Source of the DNA: Lepeophtheirus salmonis
Lineage: Eukaryota; Arthropoda; Copepoda; Siphonostomatoida; Caligidae
Assembly: GCF_016086655.4 (NCBI RefSeq)
Contig: NC_052143.2
Span: forward strand, 24,319,886 to 24,383,885
Direction of reading: 5' to 3'
DNA: 64,000 nucleotides
Made by a program: the position numbers and the translations under genes. Below the pieces are notes generated by a model. It was not told the origin of the DNA and did no database searches. It saw only the letters and a list, made by a program, of their open reading frames with translations. Of the stretch, positions 35,690 to 46,503 are shown in pieces (positions within the stretch are counted from its first letter, which is position 1; every line of letters starts with the position of its first letter).

Positions 35690-36836
35690 TGGAATATAGC
35701 TACGAAATAAAGTGTTGGATTGGGTTTGTTGAGTAGGCAGTTCCTTTTCTAGCTGGCAGGTGATGAAGGTGTGCAGAGAGTGAGTACAGAGGCAGCTGAG
35801 GAATAATATATATATTGGAGTCAACAGACCTCCTCTGCTCATGATGTAAATGGACCTGCTGAGGTTTTTATTCTTCATTATATTCTACCACAACCCTAAT
35901 GCCAGTGTCGAGTGTAGAATCGTCAACAGCTAAAACGGATCTACATGACGCACATTTGACTTCCTTCTTGAGAGAGTATGCAATATATCCCGCAACAAAA
36001 ACAATCTATTGCTTTTTATTGCAGTAGAATTTGTCTCAAGATCTGAAGGCTGCCAATCTGTAAAAATAGTATCCGATTTGGTTACGCCAACACATCTTTG
36101 ACCTCTGATATGGTCTTGATATTAAATTTCAGAAGAGATTAGATCCTGATCTTCTTTTCTACCTCCATAATTTGTCGGACACTAATCTAATAGTTTGCTC
36201 CGCTAAGCTGTATATACCAGCCAAACCTTTCCTCGATCTTATCAGACTGGAACATTGCATGCATGATGTATACGAAAGTATTCTCTTCTTTCATCAGTAA
36301 GTACTTGGCAAATCGGCTACAGCTACACATGTGTTTTTAGTTGCAAGAAAATTTTCTGCAGTCAGGCCTCTTTCACCTCTCTCTTCCTCAACAGTGAGAA
36401 AGTCTGCAAACTCCTTAAGGAAGGACAGTCCAAGTTTTCTTTAGTGACTTGTCTTATGGTTGTATATCTTTTCTTCTGTCCAACCGTTGGAGTTTTCACA
36501 TTTAAAACGTTCTATATAGTCCGAACAAACTCAGCTGTGTCATTGAATTCTGTTTTTTTTTATCTGCGTAGAATTTGAGAACTCTAATGGTGGACTCATG
36601 AAAAACGGTATCTGCTAACTTCACATTTGTCTTCTCAAGAGCTGTTGGATGGAGGGCTCTGAGAGCGAGTTTGTGTACTTGCTTTACTTTAAATGTTGAC
36701 TCTTTATGGTAGATTTCTTTTATATGAGCAAGTGAGGGTGTAATGATGACTTAACTCCTAGACGGTTCAGGGGAATGCTGAAGTATTCTTTCCTTTGGAA
36801 GCAGTTATCAACTAATCACTGTGTGTCTACATCCAC

Positions 36837-38116
36837 TGCTACGCCCATGTCCTCAATCTTGTAGTCAAGGATCTTCTCTCAGATATAACCCTGTTGAGAA
36901 ATACAATGGGGGCAGTACAAATTTTATACAACTTCATTGAAGGGTCACCAAAGAGGTCAGCAATCTACAAGTCGGTGAAGATAACAAGTAAAGATGAGGA
37001 GCATGCCAAGGTGATGACCCTGAAGAACCAGTCTGCTACCCGCTGGAGTCTCCGCTACGTTGCTGTACACGCTGTATCTCTAGGGATGGTCAGAATAATG
37101 AAGATCCTCATAATAATGAGAAAGGATAAAGATACATTGTCGAGTTCAACAGCAACTTCTCTGCTCAACAGCATCTTTAGTCACGAATTTGTTTTCGGCA
37201 TTGAACTGTTGAAGACACTCCTCAGACACACATCTAGCTTGTCAGATGAACTTCAAGGCAGAAAGGTTGACCTAACAAAGGCCTGGAAACACGTCAACCT
37301 AGTGATTAGGACTCTTGAAGATCTTAAGAATGAGAAAATCTTTGAATCAATCTGGAAACTTGCTGAGTTGAAGTCGTCTGAGAGGAAATCAGTATTTGAC
37401 CAGGAGGACTCAATTGATTTGGGATTCAAGGAGGCGAAGATTCCAAGGAGAATAAAGTGGAAAGGAACAACTGAATCCTACTTGTGTGAAACACATTTCG
37501 ATGTTTCAATAAATAAGATTGTATTAGAGCTTGAGAGCAGATTTGCCACCGACGATACAAACATCACGATGGATCTCATTGCAATCGTAAATGACAGTGA
37601 AGTGGAGACCTGTGTCATTGAGCGTGTCGCCAAGCACTACAGACTTGAACTCGAGCAGCTCCAGTCAGACCATGCAATCTTCCAGCAATTCAAGGTTAAT
37701 ATTATAATGTTTCATTTTGCATTATATGTTTAAAATTTATGTTTCTCTAGGCAGATATTGACACAGAAGACATGGTTTCATCACAAATTGCTGCGGAGTT
37801 AATAAGCTCGGGAGTGTTCCGCCTGATGCCGGAGCTATACAAGGTGATCGTTATCCGGGCCTCAATGCCCATCAGCAGCTGTGAGGCGGAGCGGTCATTC
37901 TCCTGTCTCAGAAGGCTCAAGAACCACATGAGGACCACCATGGACCAGGAGAGGCTCTCCTCCCTCACCCTCTTGAACATGGACAGGGTGATGGTGGACA
38001 AGGTGCTCCATGAAGACATGGACAGGGTGATGGTGGACAAGGTGCTCCATGAAGACATGGACAGTTTGATTGACACCTTTGCGTCAAGGAAAGAGAGGAA
38101 AAACTTCTTCTTCTAA
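36837..38116 (+). pseudogene. hAT transposase C-terminal two-thirds, largely open, inserted in the P-type relic
   Basis: An open frame from TGC at 36837 (CYAHVLNLVVKDLLSDITLL) continues to 37694. A 56-bp intron (GTTAAT...CTCTAG) follows, and then 37751-38116 to the stop. In total about 407 residues are open. The end has the hAT dimerisation domain: SCEAERSFSCLRRLKNHMR and LSSLTLLNMDRV. This type (TTF/ZMYM-like hAT) cuts and pastes with 8-bp duplications. The zinc-finger N-terminus and first part of the catalytic core are absent and no initiator ATG is evident before 36906, so it is 5'-truncated despite having few lesions. Base composition is much less AT-rich than the surroundings, suggesting recent arrival. 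Confidence 0.8.
37979..38056 (+). repeat. Exact 39-bp tandem duplication in the hAT reading frame
   Basis: The unit beginning ATGGACAGGGTGATGGTGGA occurs twice back to back (37979-38017 and 38018-38056) without a mismatch and encodes MDRVMVDKVLHED twice. It keeps the frame and lies just before the C-terminus. Confidence 0.95.
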
Positions 38117-38560
38117 TCATGATAAAGAACACAGGCATTTTTTTTTCATTTTTTTCAAACACATCACCACGTATACATGCGAGGTAAGAACATCAAGACT
38201 TGTGAACATAATTTATTTTCCGTCGATGTAACCGTTTCATGGTATATTATAATCTCGTTCATTATCTTCATCCGTTATTATTTTAAAAATATTTAAGGAG
38301 ATTTAAATTGTTTGACTTAATTGTATAGTTCAAAAATTATCTCTCTTTCTTGCACCGTGCATTTTATACTCCTTTATACTCCTTCCTTTATGAATAGGTC
38401 GGCATTGACTTTCTGTCTAGAGTTTTTCCTTTTCATTTTATTTTTCCCAATGTTTGGCTAAAGAAAATAATGGTCAGACAGTCCATTGGACGATATTCTT
38501 GCAAGACTTAATCTATGCTGTAGCATTTGCCCTGTTTAAATATCCCACGTTCACCACTGA
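38117..38560. other. Right flank of the hAT insertion
   Basis: AT-rich, no gene. The right boundary between hAT and P-type sequence should fall here (probably 38350-38500) but I could not fix it; the P-type frame is weakly readable again from about 38560. Confidence 0.4.
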
Positions 38561-39659
38561 AAATCAACCGTTCACCCTTGTAAAGCGGACCGAAAAATCT
38601 TCCTGACATACGGCACTGAGTATATTTGCTGTTGAGGAATTAAACGTTTAATTTGGCAACCGGTATAAGTGCTACCACATCCATGTAGTTTCCTCCAACG
38701 GATTTGATCATAGATGTAAGGCCCGTTTTAGTTGTTTGGTTGTTCTTGCAGCCCAAGAACTTACCTCTAACAAACTCGGCTCTTTCTACGGAGTAGACCT
38801 CATCAATTACAGGATTGACAGTATGCTCTCTGCTGCTAAGGTGTTTGATCCTTGTTCCAAGATATTTAACTATAGATGACGGTAGTCCAGTCTCTACGGT
38901 AACTGCAGTAGACATAGTTGTTCTAAGATACTTGGGACAGGGACAAGTAAGGCAATTTGACATAAAGATTTGATCATAGATGGCCGTACTAACATTTTGC
39001 CACAGAAGACAAAAAGAAAGAAGACAAGGTGAAAATCTCCAACTGTTGGATTTCTTGAGGAGTAATGCCATCTGTTCTATAACGAAAGACAATTTTGAAG
39101 AATGAATTGCCTCCAAATCTGGGAATACATGTAGTTTGTTCAATAAGCCCACGATGATTTCATAAGTCTCTTCATTATTCAATAACTCTTTTGATCTTAA
39201 ATACGCAGCAATGTTGATTACTTTATTTACTAATTTGATGACATTAGCATTTGTGCTAAGAGAATGGGAGACTGAACTATTGCTTAGCTTGTGATACCCA
39301 TGAAAGATTCAAAAGGTAATGTCTTCTTGGATTTCGAGGCTAGCCTTAATATCAAGGTCCCTACTTTCAGTCGCTTCCAGCCAAGGGCCAATTGGTGGGA
39401 TTTAATTAGTATAAATCCCGACAGTAATGTTTAAGTAACAACTTATCATAAAGGGCGGTAACGGTTATCACCTTTTCTTCCCAAAACATTTTGAGCTCTA
39501 AGGGTTCCTGACGTTTGTTTTCGAGCTGGAGTTGTAGGCCACTAGTGGATGCTCGGGGGGTCTAGGAAGAGGCAAAGGAGAAGAGAGGTATTTCGGAAAA
39601 TTTGGCCACACTGAAGGGCACACCTTCCTTTTTGAGTCTCCTGAAAAGTTAAGTAATTC

Positions 39660-41490
39660 AATTAAGTACATATGTCACTCATTGAATTAGTTCTATATTT
39701 TCATTTTAAAGTAACCTAGCCTTTTACCCAAAGCTAGAACCTGAAGCCTTGAGTTATATTTGAAAAGGGAAATTTTGATGACCCTTTCAATACAGAAATA
39801 CAAATCACCTTCAAGAGTGAGAAAGTTATATTATGTTGGGAAGAACTAAGAATAGCCTTTGCACTAGCGAGAAGAAATTTGATCCAACGCTGGAAGTTTT
39901 TACGGATGGTTCCTTACCTGGTTATTGCATTTCATTATCATACGGCTCATTTGAACAGGGTTTGTAGACAGGGAAGGATCGAGATCTTCATGTTAGCGCG
40001 TTCGGTATGTGAGCTGTAAAGTAAGCGTTATTTTAATTTCATATCAACCACAGATATTAGTTCATGTGGATAATACAACTACTCTTTTTAAAGAAGGATG
40101 TACCAAAGTGAAACGTCTGAACGATATCGCTGTGAGAAAGTAAAAACGCTTGATGAAAAAATAAATTTGGGGAGTTTTTGTGTGGATTCCTTTCAAAAGA
40201 TAACACGCAAGCGGACTTTTTATCAAGGGAGTCTCTTCATATTTGGGAGTTTGGGCTGAAGGAAGAAGTATTCAACCAAATAACCTCCCGTTTGTTCCAA
40301 CCTGAGGTTGATTCCTTCGTATCAAAGGATTTTCACGCGAAGTCAAATTAAGTAACTTAGATGAGAGAAGATCAATCGGAGGCCTTAGATGGTCCATCAG
40401 GTGGAAGAAGAAGGGTAACTTCTTCCCTCAAGCTCAACTTTTTCAGAGAGTTACAAGCAGTCGTAAAAAACAAAATTGCTCCCAGAAATTATGATAACTC
40501 CCGAGCAGTGAACAGGGGCAAGAGGGTCCCTTGAGGTACATAAGGTAACGAGGGAGTCGCTAAGGTTGGGGCAGTGAGGACAATTCTCTCGTCTCAGAAC
40601 CTCGCAGAATTATATTAAATCAAGGTTTCGATTCGAAGGCAATTAACCTAATTATTTCTGATATTTGTTCCTCAACTAAGAGGACTTGCACATTGAGGTT
40701 TAAAAATTTAAAGAATATTTATTTACGAGAGGGATTATCTCCCTTTAACGTGTCAGAGAATGTGGTAATGAATTACTTAGTATACCCTCCCACGTCATCC
40801 TATAGCCCCTTGCAACAACAAAAGCGGTTTTAGTGAGGAGTCAATTAAGGGCGGAGGTGTTATCATCAGATAAGTTATTGACGGTTCTTGTAAGGTTCAT
40901 TCAATTTAAATCCTCCATTACTTAAATACGTGGAATGTTAAATGGTCCTTAATATATGTAAAGATTCAAGGTGTCTGGATAGTTTTTTTCATATGAAATA
41001 CGGTCAAAAAAGACCCTTAATTTAATGGCTTTGGCGAATATAGCTAGAGCTAGTTTTTTAACTTTATTAAGTTCGAGGTTTAGAATAAATAGCGATTTTC
41101 TATTTTTGGTTCTAGAAAAATTCAAGTTTAGTCCATATTAGAAGTGGAATTAATTTTTTCAGACGAAAGACTGGATCCAGTTAGACATATAATTGAATAT
41201 ATCAATAAGACTAGAATAAAAAGATAAATTAATAGTGACTTTGAGGGAGAATTGTCATCCCTTTGCAACTCAGACTTCTAGTAAATGGTTAAGAAATCAT
41301 CCATATGACAGGTATTAATATTCAAGCTTTTAAAGCTCATAGCTTAAGAGGTGTTGTTGTAGCTTTAAAAAGAGCTAATGTGAGTTTAGTACAAGGAGTT
41401 ATTAAGCAAGGTATTGGTGTGAGGAATCACGATCTTTTCATCGGTTTTATAATGTCCCTATAAGGAAATAGTTAATTTATAATTCATAAA
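39660..41490 (+). pseudogene. DIRS-type (tyrosine-recombinase) retrotransposon relic
   Basis: Plus-strand fragments read in order as the 3' half of a DIRS-like element. At about 39880-39960 VFTDGSLPGYCISLSYGSFEQ begins the RNase H-like domain; LVHVDNTTTLFKEGCTKVK follows at about 40055-40110. QADFLSRESLHIWEFGLK then continues into VFNQITSRFFQPEVDSFVS (about 40210-40325). From about 40615 DSKAINLIISDICSSTKRTC starts the recombinase. At 41311-41465 INIQAFKAHSLRGVVVALKR matches the H-x-x-R block and, after a one-base shift, SFHRFYNVPI matches the Arg/Tyr end of tyrosine recombinases. Many stops and shifts make it dead. The reverse transcriptase proper is not recognised. Confidence 0.7.
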
Positions 41491-42019
41491 ATATTATTTT
41501 ATTCGTTACAGGCCGGTATTAAGATTCGAAGTTTACGACGTATCGCAAATAGATATTTAGTAAAGTATAGAATAATTTGTGTTCCTTCTTTCCAGCTGGT
41601 TTGGAATATAACAACTATGTAGGATTACATATGTATGGCTACGCTATTACATAAAGTAGTAGAAATTAACTAAGTCTACTGTATTAACGTCATATTTTAT
41701 TAAAAGCTTAGCTATACATTTCTCAATAATCCGTCCCGCCATCCCTAACACATGCCGTAGAGGCAGTGAGATTCAGAGTGACCAGATGCATATTGTAATA
41801 TTTTGGTGGCTGTTTTTAAAATAGCTAGGGTAGAACAGAATTACAAATGTATAGCTAGATTTTAATAAAATATGACATTAATAAAAATATAAAAAAAATA
41901 AGTTCAATCCTCAAGAATGGAATAATAATGATCAAAGATGTAAATCCAGTGTATTTTTTAGCGCGTTAATTTGTAATTGGTAATATAAAGAAGGAATTTT
42001 CTTTTCCTTTGCAGTTGTA
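41491..42019. other. Intergenic, unrecognised
   Basis: Flank of the DIRS relic; AT-rich with no gene. Confidence 0.4.
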
Positions 42020-42613
42020 ATTATTATTTAATTACTGAGTAGTGAACATCCTTTCCTAAATAGATTCAATTATATTCAAAACCTGATTGAATGTTCGTGT
42101 GTGCTCATAAAAGACAGAACGTAACCCTGAGGATTTGTTTCGGAGCTATAATTGTAAGTTATTGTTGGATTCTTGTTTGGATATCCTAGCAAAACACCTT
42201 CTGATCCCCTCTTTGTGTTCTATTCAAGGGATCTCGTCTCTGTCCGCCTCACTCAGTGGAGCTCATCTTCCTTAATGGAAGGATATTTCATTGTGCAGAT
42301 GACCCTTCTCTTTCAAGTGATAGTGACTTCTGACCTCGTGAATAATTGCTTCCATGTTCAAAAATACATAAATTCCTCCAAATCTTCTTCGGAATAATCG
42401 TATTCTGCTATAAGAACAAATGAGTTCCATAAAAGGACAGAATAATCCACTCAAAGCCTAAATGTGGAACAGAAAGGGTTCTCATCCTCCATCCCTGACT
42501 CCTTAATGGAAATTCTGAAGTTCTTTTGTTCTTCAGTCAACTCTGCTTCGTCTTTTACCCTAAGAAAAATATTTCATTTATAAGAGTCCTTCAGTTTCTT
42601 TGATGTAATGTAT
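42020..42613 (-). repeat. Module A fused to inverted repeat B (copy 3, left part)
   Basis: Positions 42030-42165 match module A at 33390-33525 in the plus orientation. Directly after, 42170-42613 match 34970-34460 in the opposite orientation. Repeat B resumes after the inserted transposon at 45899-45990 (complement of 34430-34490). In the 33-35-kb copy A and B are separated by R2 and B points the other way, so one of the two loci is rearranged. Confidence 0.65.
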
Positions 42614-43068
42614 TAGACTGGTCAAATTTGCAGTTTTTTGGAAATGTTGAGACGTCATTGGTTTAAAATATGTATTTGGGTAAAAATAGATGAATGAAAA
42701 ATGTTGAAAAATTTAAAAAAGTTTTAGAACTTAAAGTTTTGAAAATTGACGTTTTTTTCGAAAAGTTTGTCTACTTCTTTTTTTTATTTTCCAACCATTA
42801 GCAGATATTTTATAACTTTTCTACATAATGAAATAACTTTTCTACATAATGAAATAACTTTTATAAAATATTTATACTATTTGGTTCTTAAATTAGTTTT
42901 TTTGGATTTTAAACGGAAAAGTACTAAATGACTTTTTCATCTTATTACACACAGCGTGCATTATCAATCTTTCCTTTTTTTTAATTGAATGGCAATATTG
43001 TCGAATCTTTATTCTTAAAAGTGAGCAATATTATCAGAAGGACTTTAAAGCTTCATTAAAGTTTGCAT
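42614..43068 (+). repeat. Left long terminal inverted repeat
   Basis: It matches the complement of 45485-45898. Shared landmarks from the tip inward are GGTCAAATTTGCA, GGAAATGTTGAGAC, GGGTAAAAATAGATGAATGA, TTCTTAAATTAGTTTTTTTG, GATTTTAAACGGAA and AACAATATTATCAGA (first letters vary). The match fades after TTCATTAAAG at about 43065. A short tandem duplication (TTTTCTACATAATGAAATAAC) at 42816-42857 makes this arm slightly longer. Confidence 0.85.
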
Positions 43069-43202
43069 AGGATTATTAATAAATAACTATATCATTGGTT
43101 GTATGAGTACTTTTACATAATATCCTGTTAATCACACAACTATATCTTTTTTTATATGTATTTTTACAACTTAAAATATTAATCGCATTTCCATTTAAAC
43201 AA

Positions 43203-45330
43203 AGAATACTAAAGTAATGGCAGAATCGAAAAGAAGTCAAACCAAAGATTTCTGGTTACTTGGACACGAAGAGGCCCAAATAACTGGTGCAAAGTTACCT
43301 TCTCGAAGGCAGCTTTTGCCTGTTTTTTGTATCACCATATAACATTGAAAAAAATCATTCATGATAGTAATTCAAAATCATATTGGATGTTATTTTGTTT
43401 TGGGAAAAAGCTGGAATTCCTGTTCGTCCTAAACCTAATTCTATTATACAACTCAAAAAGCTTCATTGTGAGTGGTAGAAGATTAAAAAGGATAAAAATC
43501 GTACATTTAAAACTCATCAACCATATAAAATTACCTTTGAGAGTAAACTAGAATATTTGCTTGACGTAAAAATACTCATTCTCATCAAGAATCCAGAAGA
43601 TAAAGAATTTCTTTTGGCGCAGAGAGAGAAAGGACATCGCAGATATATAGGCATAGAAGATAAAGCCCATTATAGAAAAGAAAGGTAAATAGTAAAGAGG
43701 CAAGATATCCAAGAACCCAAAAGGATAAAACAATAACACGATAACATCAACTCCAAAAAATAATTTATTACTTACCATGATGGTGACGAAGAAAGTACAT
43801 TGGTAGATAGTGATAAGGATTATGAAGTCTATTACAGATCACAAAAAAAAAGTCATAAATATGGTAAGTCCTGAATTGGCTGGATCGATAGAAAGAGCAA
43901 AGCTATCTGATTGCAATTTAACCTTTTTACTTACATCAACAGTTAAAAGTATTGGCAAAAGTATTCAGGATTTCAATATCAGCAGATCATCGATACGGAG
44001 GGCAAGAATACATTAGAAAAATAAAATATACAGTAACTTGAAAGACAATTTTTATCTCATTAAACTTTGCATTAGGACCTAACAAAAAAAAAAACAAATA
44101 GATCGTGTACCTGTAATTTTATCTTGATTCGGTACTAGTTAACTTCTGGATGTTCCTAAGTTGGCCTCTGGAACTGGCGAGGCCCAAGCAAAAGCTATTT
44201 ATCAGTTTCTAGAGGATTGGACAGTCAAACATTTGGTGAGAGCCCTATGTTTGGATACAACAGCAATCAACACTAGGAAAATCAATGGCGTATGTGCATT
44301 ACTTCAATCAAAATTGAATAAAACAATCTTATATACTTACCTTATCGACATCATGCATTTGAATTGGTTTTAACAAGTATTTTCTCCATTTGTATGGGCC
44401 CCTCATCTGGGCCTGATATTCAAGTTTTTAAAAGGTTTCAGAAGGAGTGGGAAAAAATTGACAAAAGATACTTTAAGTCATTTGAAAGTCATTTCAGATA
44501 TGAATAATAGTATAATTATTGACATTGCTAAGAGACAACTCCATAGTTTTCAAGTAAGAAATTACTATAAAGAGTTGCTAGAACTTTTTATACCTTTTTT
44601 TGGAGGTATTCCTCCTCGAGGTATACACTTTATTGCACCAGGAGCTATACATCATGCTCGTTGGATGAGCAAGGGATTGTACGCTCTCAAGATTTATTTG
44701 TTTCGAGATCAATTCAAGCTCACTGCTAAGTAAATTAGAGGAATTCGCAATATTTTTATTTTTATCGTGAAAATATATATCAGAGCTTGGTTCACAGCTC
44801 CTGATGTTATATCTGCTCCACGGCAAGATCTTGAATTTCTGTTAAGCTTGAAATTTTTTGAAAATATACATCCACAAATTTTAGAAGCTGCAACAAAAAA
44901 CATTTCAAGGCATCTGTGGTATTTAAAAGATCATAACATAGCCTTGGCATTTCTTGAGCAAAAAGTGTCATTTTAAGAAAAAAGAAATATAAACAAAGCA
45001 ATTATCAATTAGGAAAGGCCCATTAATCCATCGAATACACCAAAGCGAGCAATAATAAGCATGAAAAATGTTGGGCAATTATCTTCATAAAATTTTAAAC
45101 TTACCCTGAAACTTGGAATTCAAGAAAAGATTATAAGGCTGCTTGTTCAATCATGAACAACTTAATAGGTGTTAATGATTTGGCTGAAAGAGGGGTTGCT
45201 CTCATAAAATAATTCAACTCTTTAATAACTACTGATGAAGAGCAGAAGCAATATTTATTACAAGTTGACCATCGAAAGAGATTTTCCGATTCGAAAAAAA
45301 GTTCATTAAGTAGGAGATTATTATTTTTTT
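43203..45330 (+). pseudogene. Transposase-like ORF relic of the long-TIR element
   Basis: A candidate start at 43203 (MAESKRSQTKDFWLLGHEEA) is followed, in several frames, by AGIPVRPKPNSIIQLKKLH and EFLLAQREKGHRRYIGIEDK (43420-43680), IERAKLSDCNLTFLLTSTVK with ISRSSIRRAR (43880-44010), SGTGEAQAKAIYQFLEDWTV and LCLDTTAINTRKINGVCALL (44165-44310), HFIAPGAIHHARWMSKGLYA (44625-44685), then RAWFTAPDVISAPRQDLEF (44785-44840) and NDLAERGVAL (45172-45201). From memory this order is that of a large set of uncharacterised proteins repeated in arthropod and cnidarian genomes. At least six lesions break it. The segment DTTAxNT could hold a catalytic Asp, which is a guess. Confidence 0.65.
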
Positions 45331-45484
45331 TTAATATCAACAACACTCATTGTATTTACATAATATTTGGTTTTGTCAATTTTTTAGTTTGATTAATCAG
45401 AAAAAAATAAAAGATTATTTAAGAAAATACATTTTTGCATATTTTAAACGAATTGCATGACTTTCTATAACAACAGAGCTTCTT

Positions 45485-45898
45485 GACAAATCTTTAATGA
45501 AGGTTCAAAGTCCCTCTGATAATATTGTTCATTTTTAACAATAAAGATTCCACAATATTGCCGTTCAATTAAAAAAAATAAAGATCGATAATGCGCACTT
45601 TGAGAAATAGGTTAAAAAAATTCTTCACTACTATTCCGTTTAAAATCCAAAAAAACTAATTTAAGAACAAAATAGGATTAATGTTTTATCAAAGTTATTT
45701 CATCATGTAAAACAAATTAAAGAAAAAGTTTAATCATATCTGTTAATGTTTGGAAGATAATAAAGGAAGAAGACAAAATTTTTGAAAAACTTTTTTAAGT
45801 TGTTCAAAATTTGTCATTCATCTATTTTTACCCAAATGCATATTTTAAGTCTGTGATGTCTCAACATTTCCAAAAAAAAAGTGCAAATTTGACCAATT
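45485..45898 (-). repeat. Right long terminal inverted repeat
   Basis: Inverted counterpart of 42614-43068. The outer 60 bp are nearly identical apart from small indels, while the inner part differs more, so the element is not very recent. Confidence 0.85.
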
Positions 45899-45990
45899 TA
45901 ATGTATATAATGCAGTAATAACTTATCTCAATCACAATTCTATTTATAAGGTGGAGTGTGTGATGTATATTATATAACTTTGACCCTTGA
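45899..45990 (-). repeat. Repeat B, copy 3, right part
   Basis: After the duplicated TAATGTAT, the words AATAACTTATCTCAATCA and AAGGTGGAGT continue the inverted repeat B exactly where the left part (ending 42613) stopped. Confidence 0.75.
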
Positions 45991-46187
45991 TTGATACTTA
46001 ATGTGCATTTCATTTCTCGATAGTTTTGTCTGCATTGCCTATGCAAATATAGAACATTTTCATTTCTATAGTAGAAGCACGTTATATTATATTCTCCAAA
46101 ACCATAACTTTAATCCAGGGTTTCCCAACTTTTTCATGCTGGCGTCCCCTTGGCTTCCAAATAAACTTGTAGTGCCCCCCTCCCATA

Positions 46188-46402
46188 GACATTTTTTTTT
46201 TTTTTGGGGGGCTTGATTATTTCTCACACATCGAATGACCTTTTTTTTAAAAGAAATCCTATAAATTTTTTTTTACTATAAAATTTCTCTTAATTACATA
46301 TTATTCTTTTTTTTAAATCCATTGAATTTTCATTTCTTATTACTGATTTTTTTTTAAATTCCCCGATTTTCCGCTTCAGCTACCCCCCTGCCGACGCCCC
46401 TG
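46188..46402. mobile_element. Possible nested AT-rich short element inside the hAT
   Basis: The right side ends CTGCCGACGCCCCTG, whose complement CAGGGGCGTCGGCAG matches the G-rich tips of the family at 19479. The left side has a T-run followed by GGGGGGCTT, similar to 19491-19501. The core is an AT-rich tract with repeated AATTTTT words. The left end is not sharp. Confidence 0.4.
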
Positions 46403-46503
46403 CATATATAACCTTTTCTTCAAAAATTAAAACAACAAATTTATGAATTAAACACCAAATATATTTAAAAAAAAAAATTAACTTTAGTTTTTCACAATTC
46501 CTT

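Larger units (their letters stand above)
35690..39230 (-). pseudogene. P-element/THAP9-like transposase relic, split by a hAT insertion
   Basis: Minus-strand coding pieces occur in the order expected for P-type transposases. The N-terminal third (39230-38560) has WRFSPCLLSFCLLWQNVS, then the catalytic-region motif VNPVIDEVYSVERAEFVRG and GNYMDVVALIPVAKLN. After a gap come FQRKEYFSIPLNRLGVK (about 36798-36755), SLAHIKEIYHKESTFKVKQ, KLALRALHPTALEKTNVKLA, DTVFHESTI and LRFYAD-like sequence (36730-36580), then MFQSDKIEERFGWY and QLSGANY (36260-36190), FVAGYIAYSLKKEVKCASC (about 36020-35950) and SRGGLL (about 35840). Stops and frameshifts scatter through it. The gap is filled by plus-strand hAT sequence (36837-38116). 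No THAP zinc finger was found upstream, so the 5' end is missing. Confidence 0.75.
42614..45898 (+). mobile_element. 3.3-kb DNA transposon with long terminal inverted repeats, inserted in repeat B
   Basis: The element is flanked by the 8-base direct duplication TAATGTAT (42606-42613 and 45899-45906). Its ends carry GGTCAAATTTGCA in inverted orientation, and the inverted match continues inward for about 410-450 bp on each side. Removing the element and one duplication rejoins repeat B so that it aligns with the uninterrupted copy at 34430-34520. It contains one decayed plus-strand transposase-like gene. Eight-base duplications occur in hAT, P and Merlin elements; I cannot place this one by catalytic motif. 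Confidence 0.85.

Noticed and set aside
37747..38162. Minus-strand open frames with repeated MSSWSTLSTITLS
   Set aside because: Antisense of the hAT C-terminus and its 39-bp duplication.
43810..45001. Several separate genes within the long-TIR element
   Set aside because: The fragments are collinear pieces of one broken transposase-like frame; opposite-strand frames are shadows.
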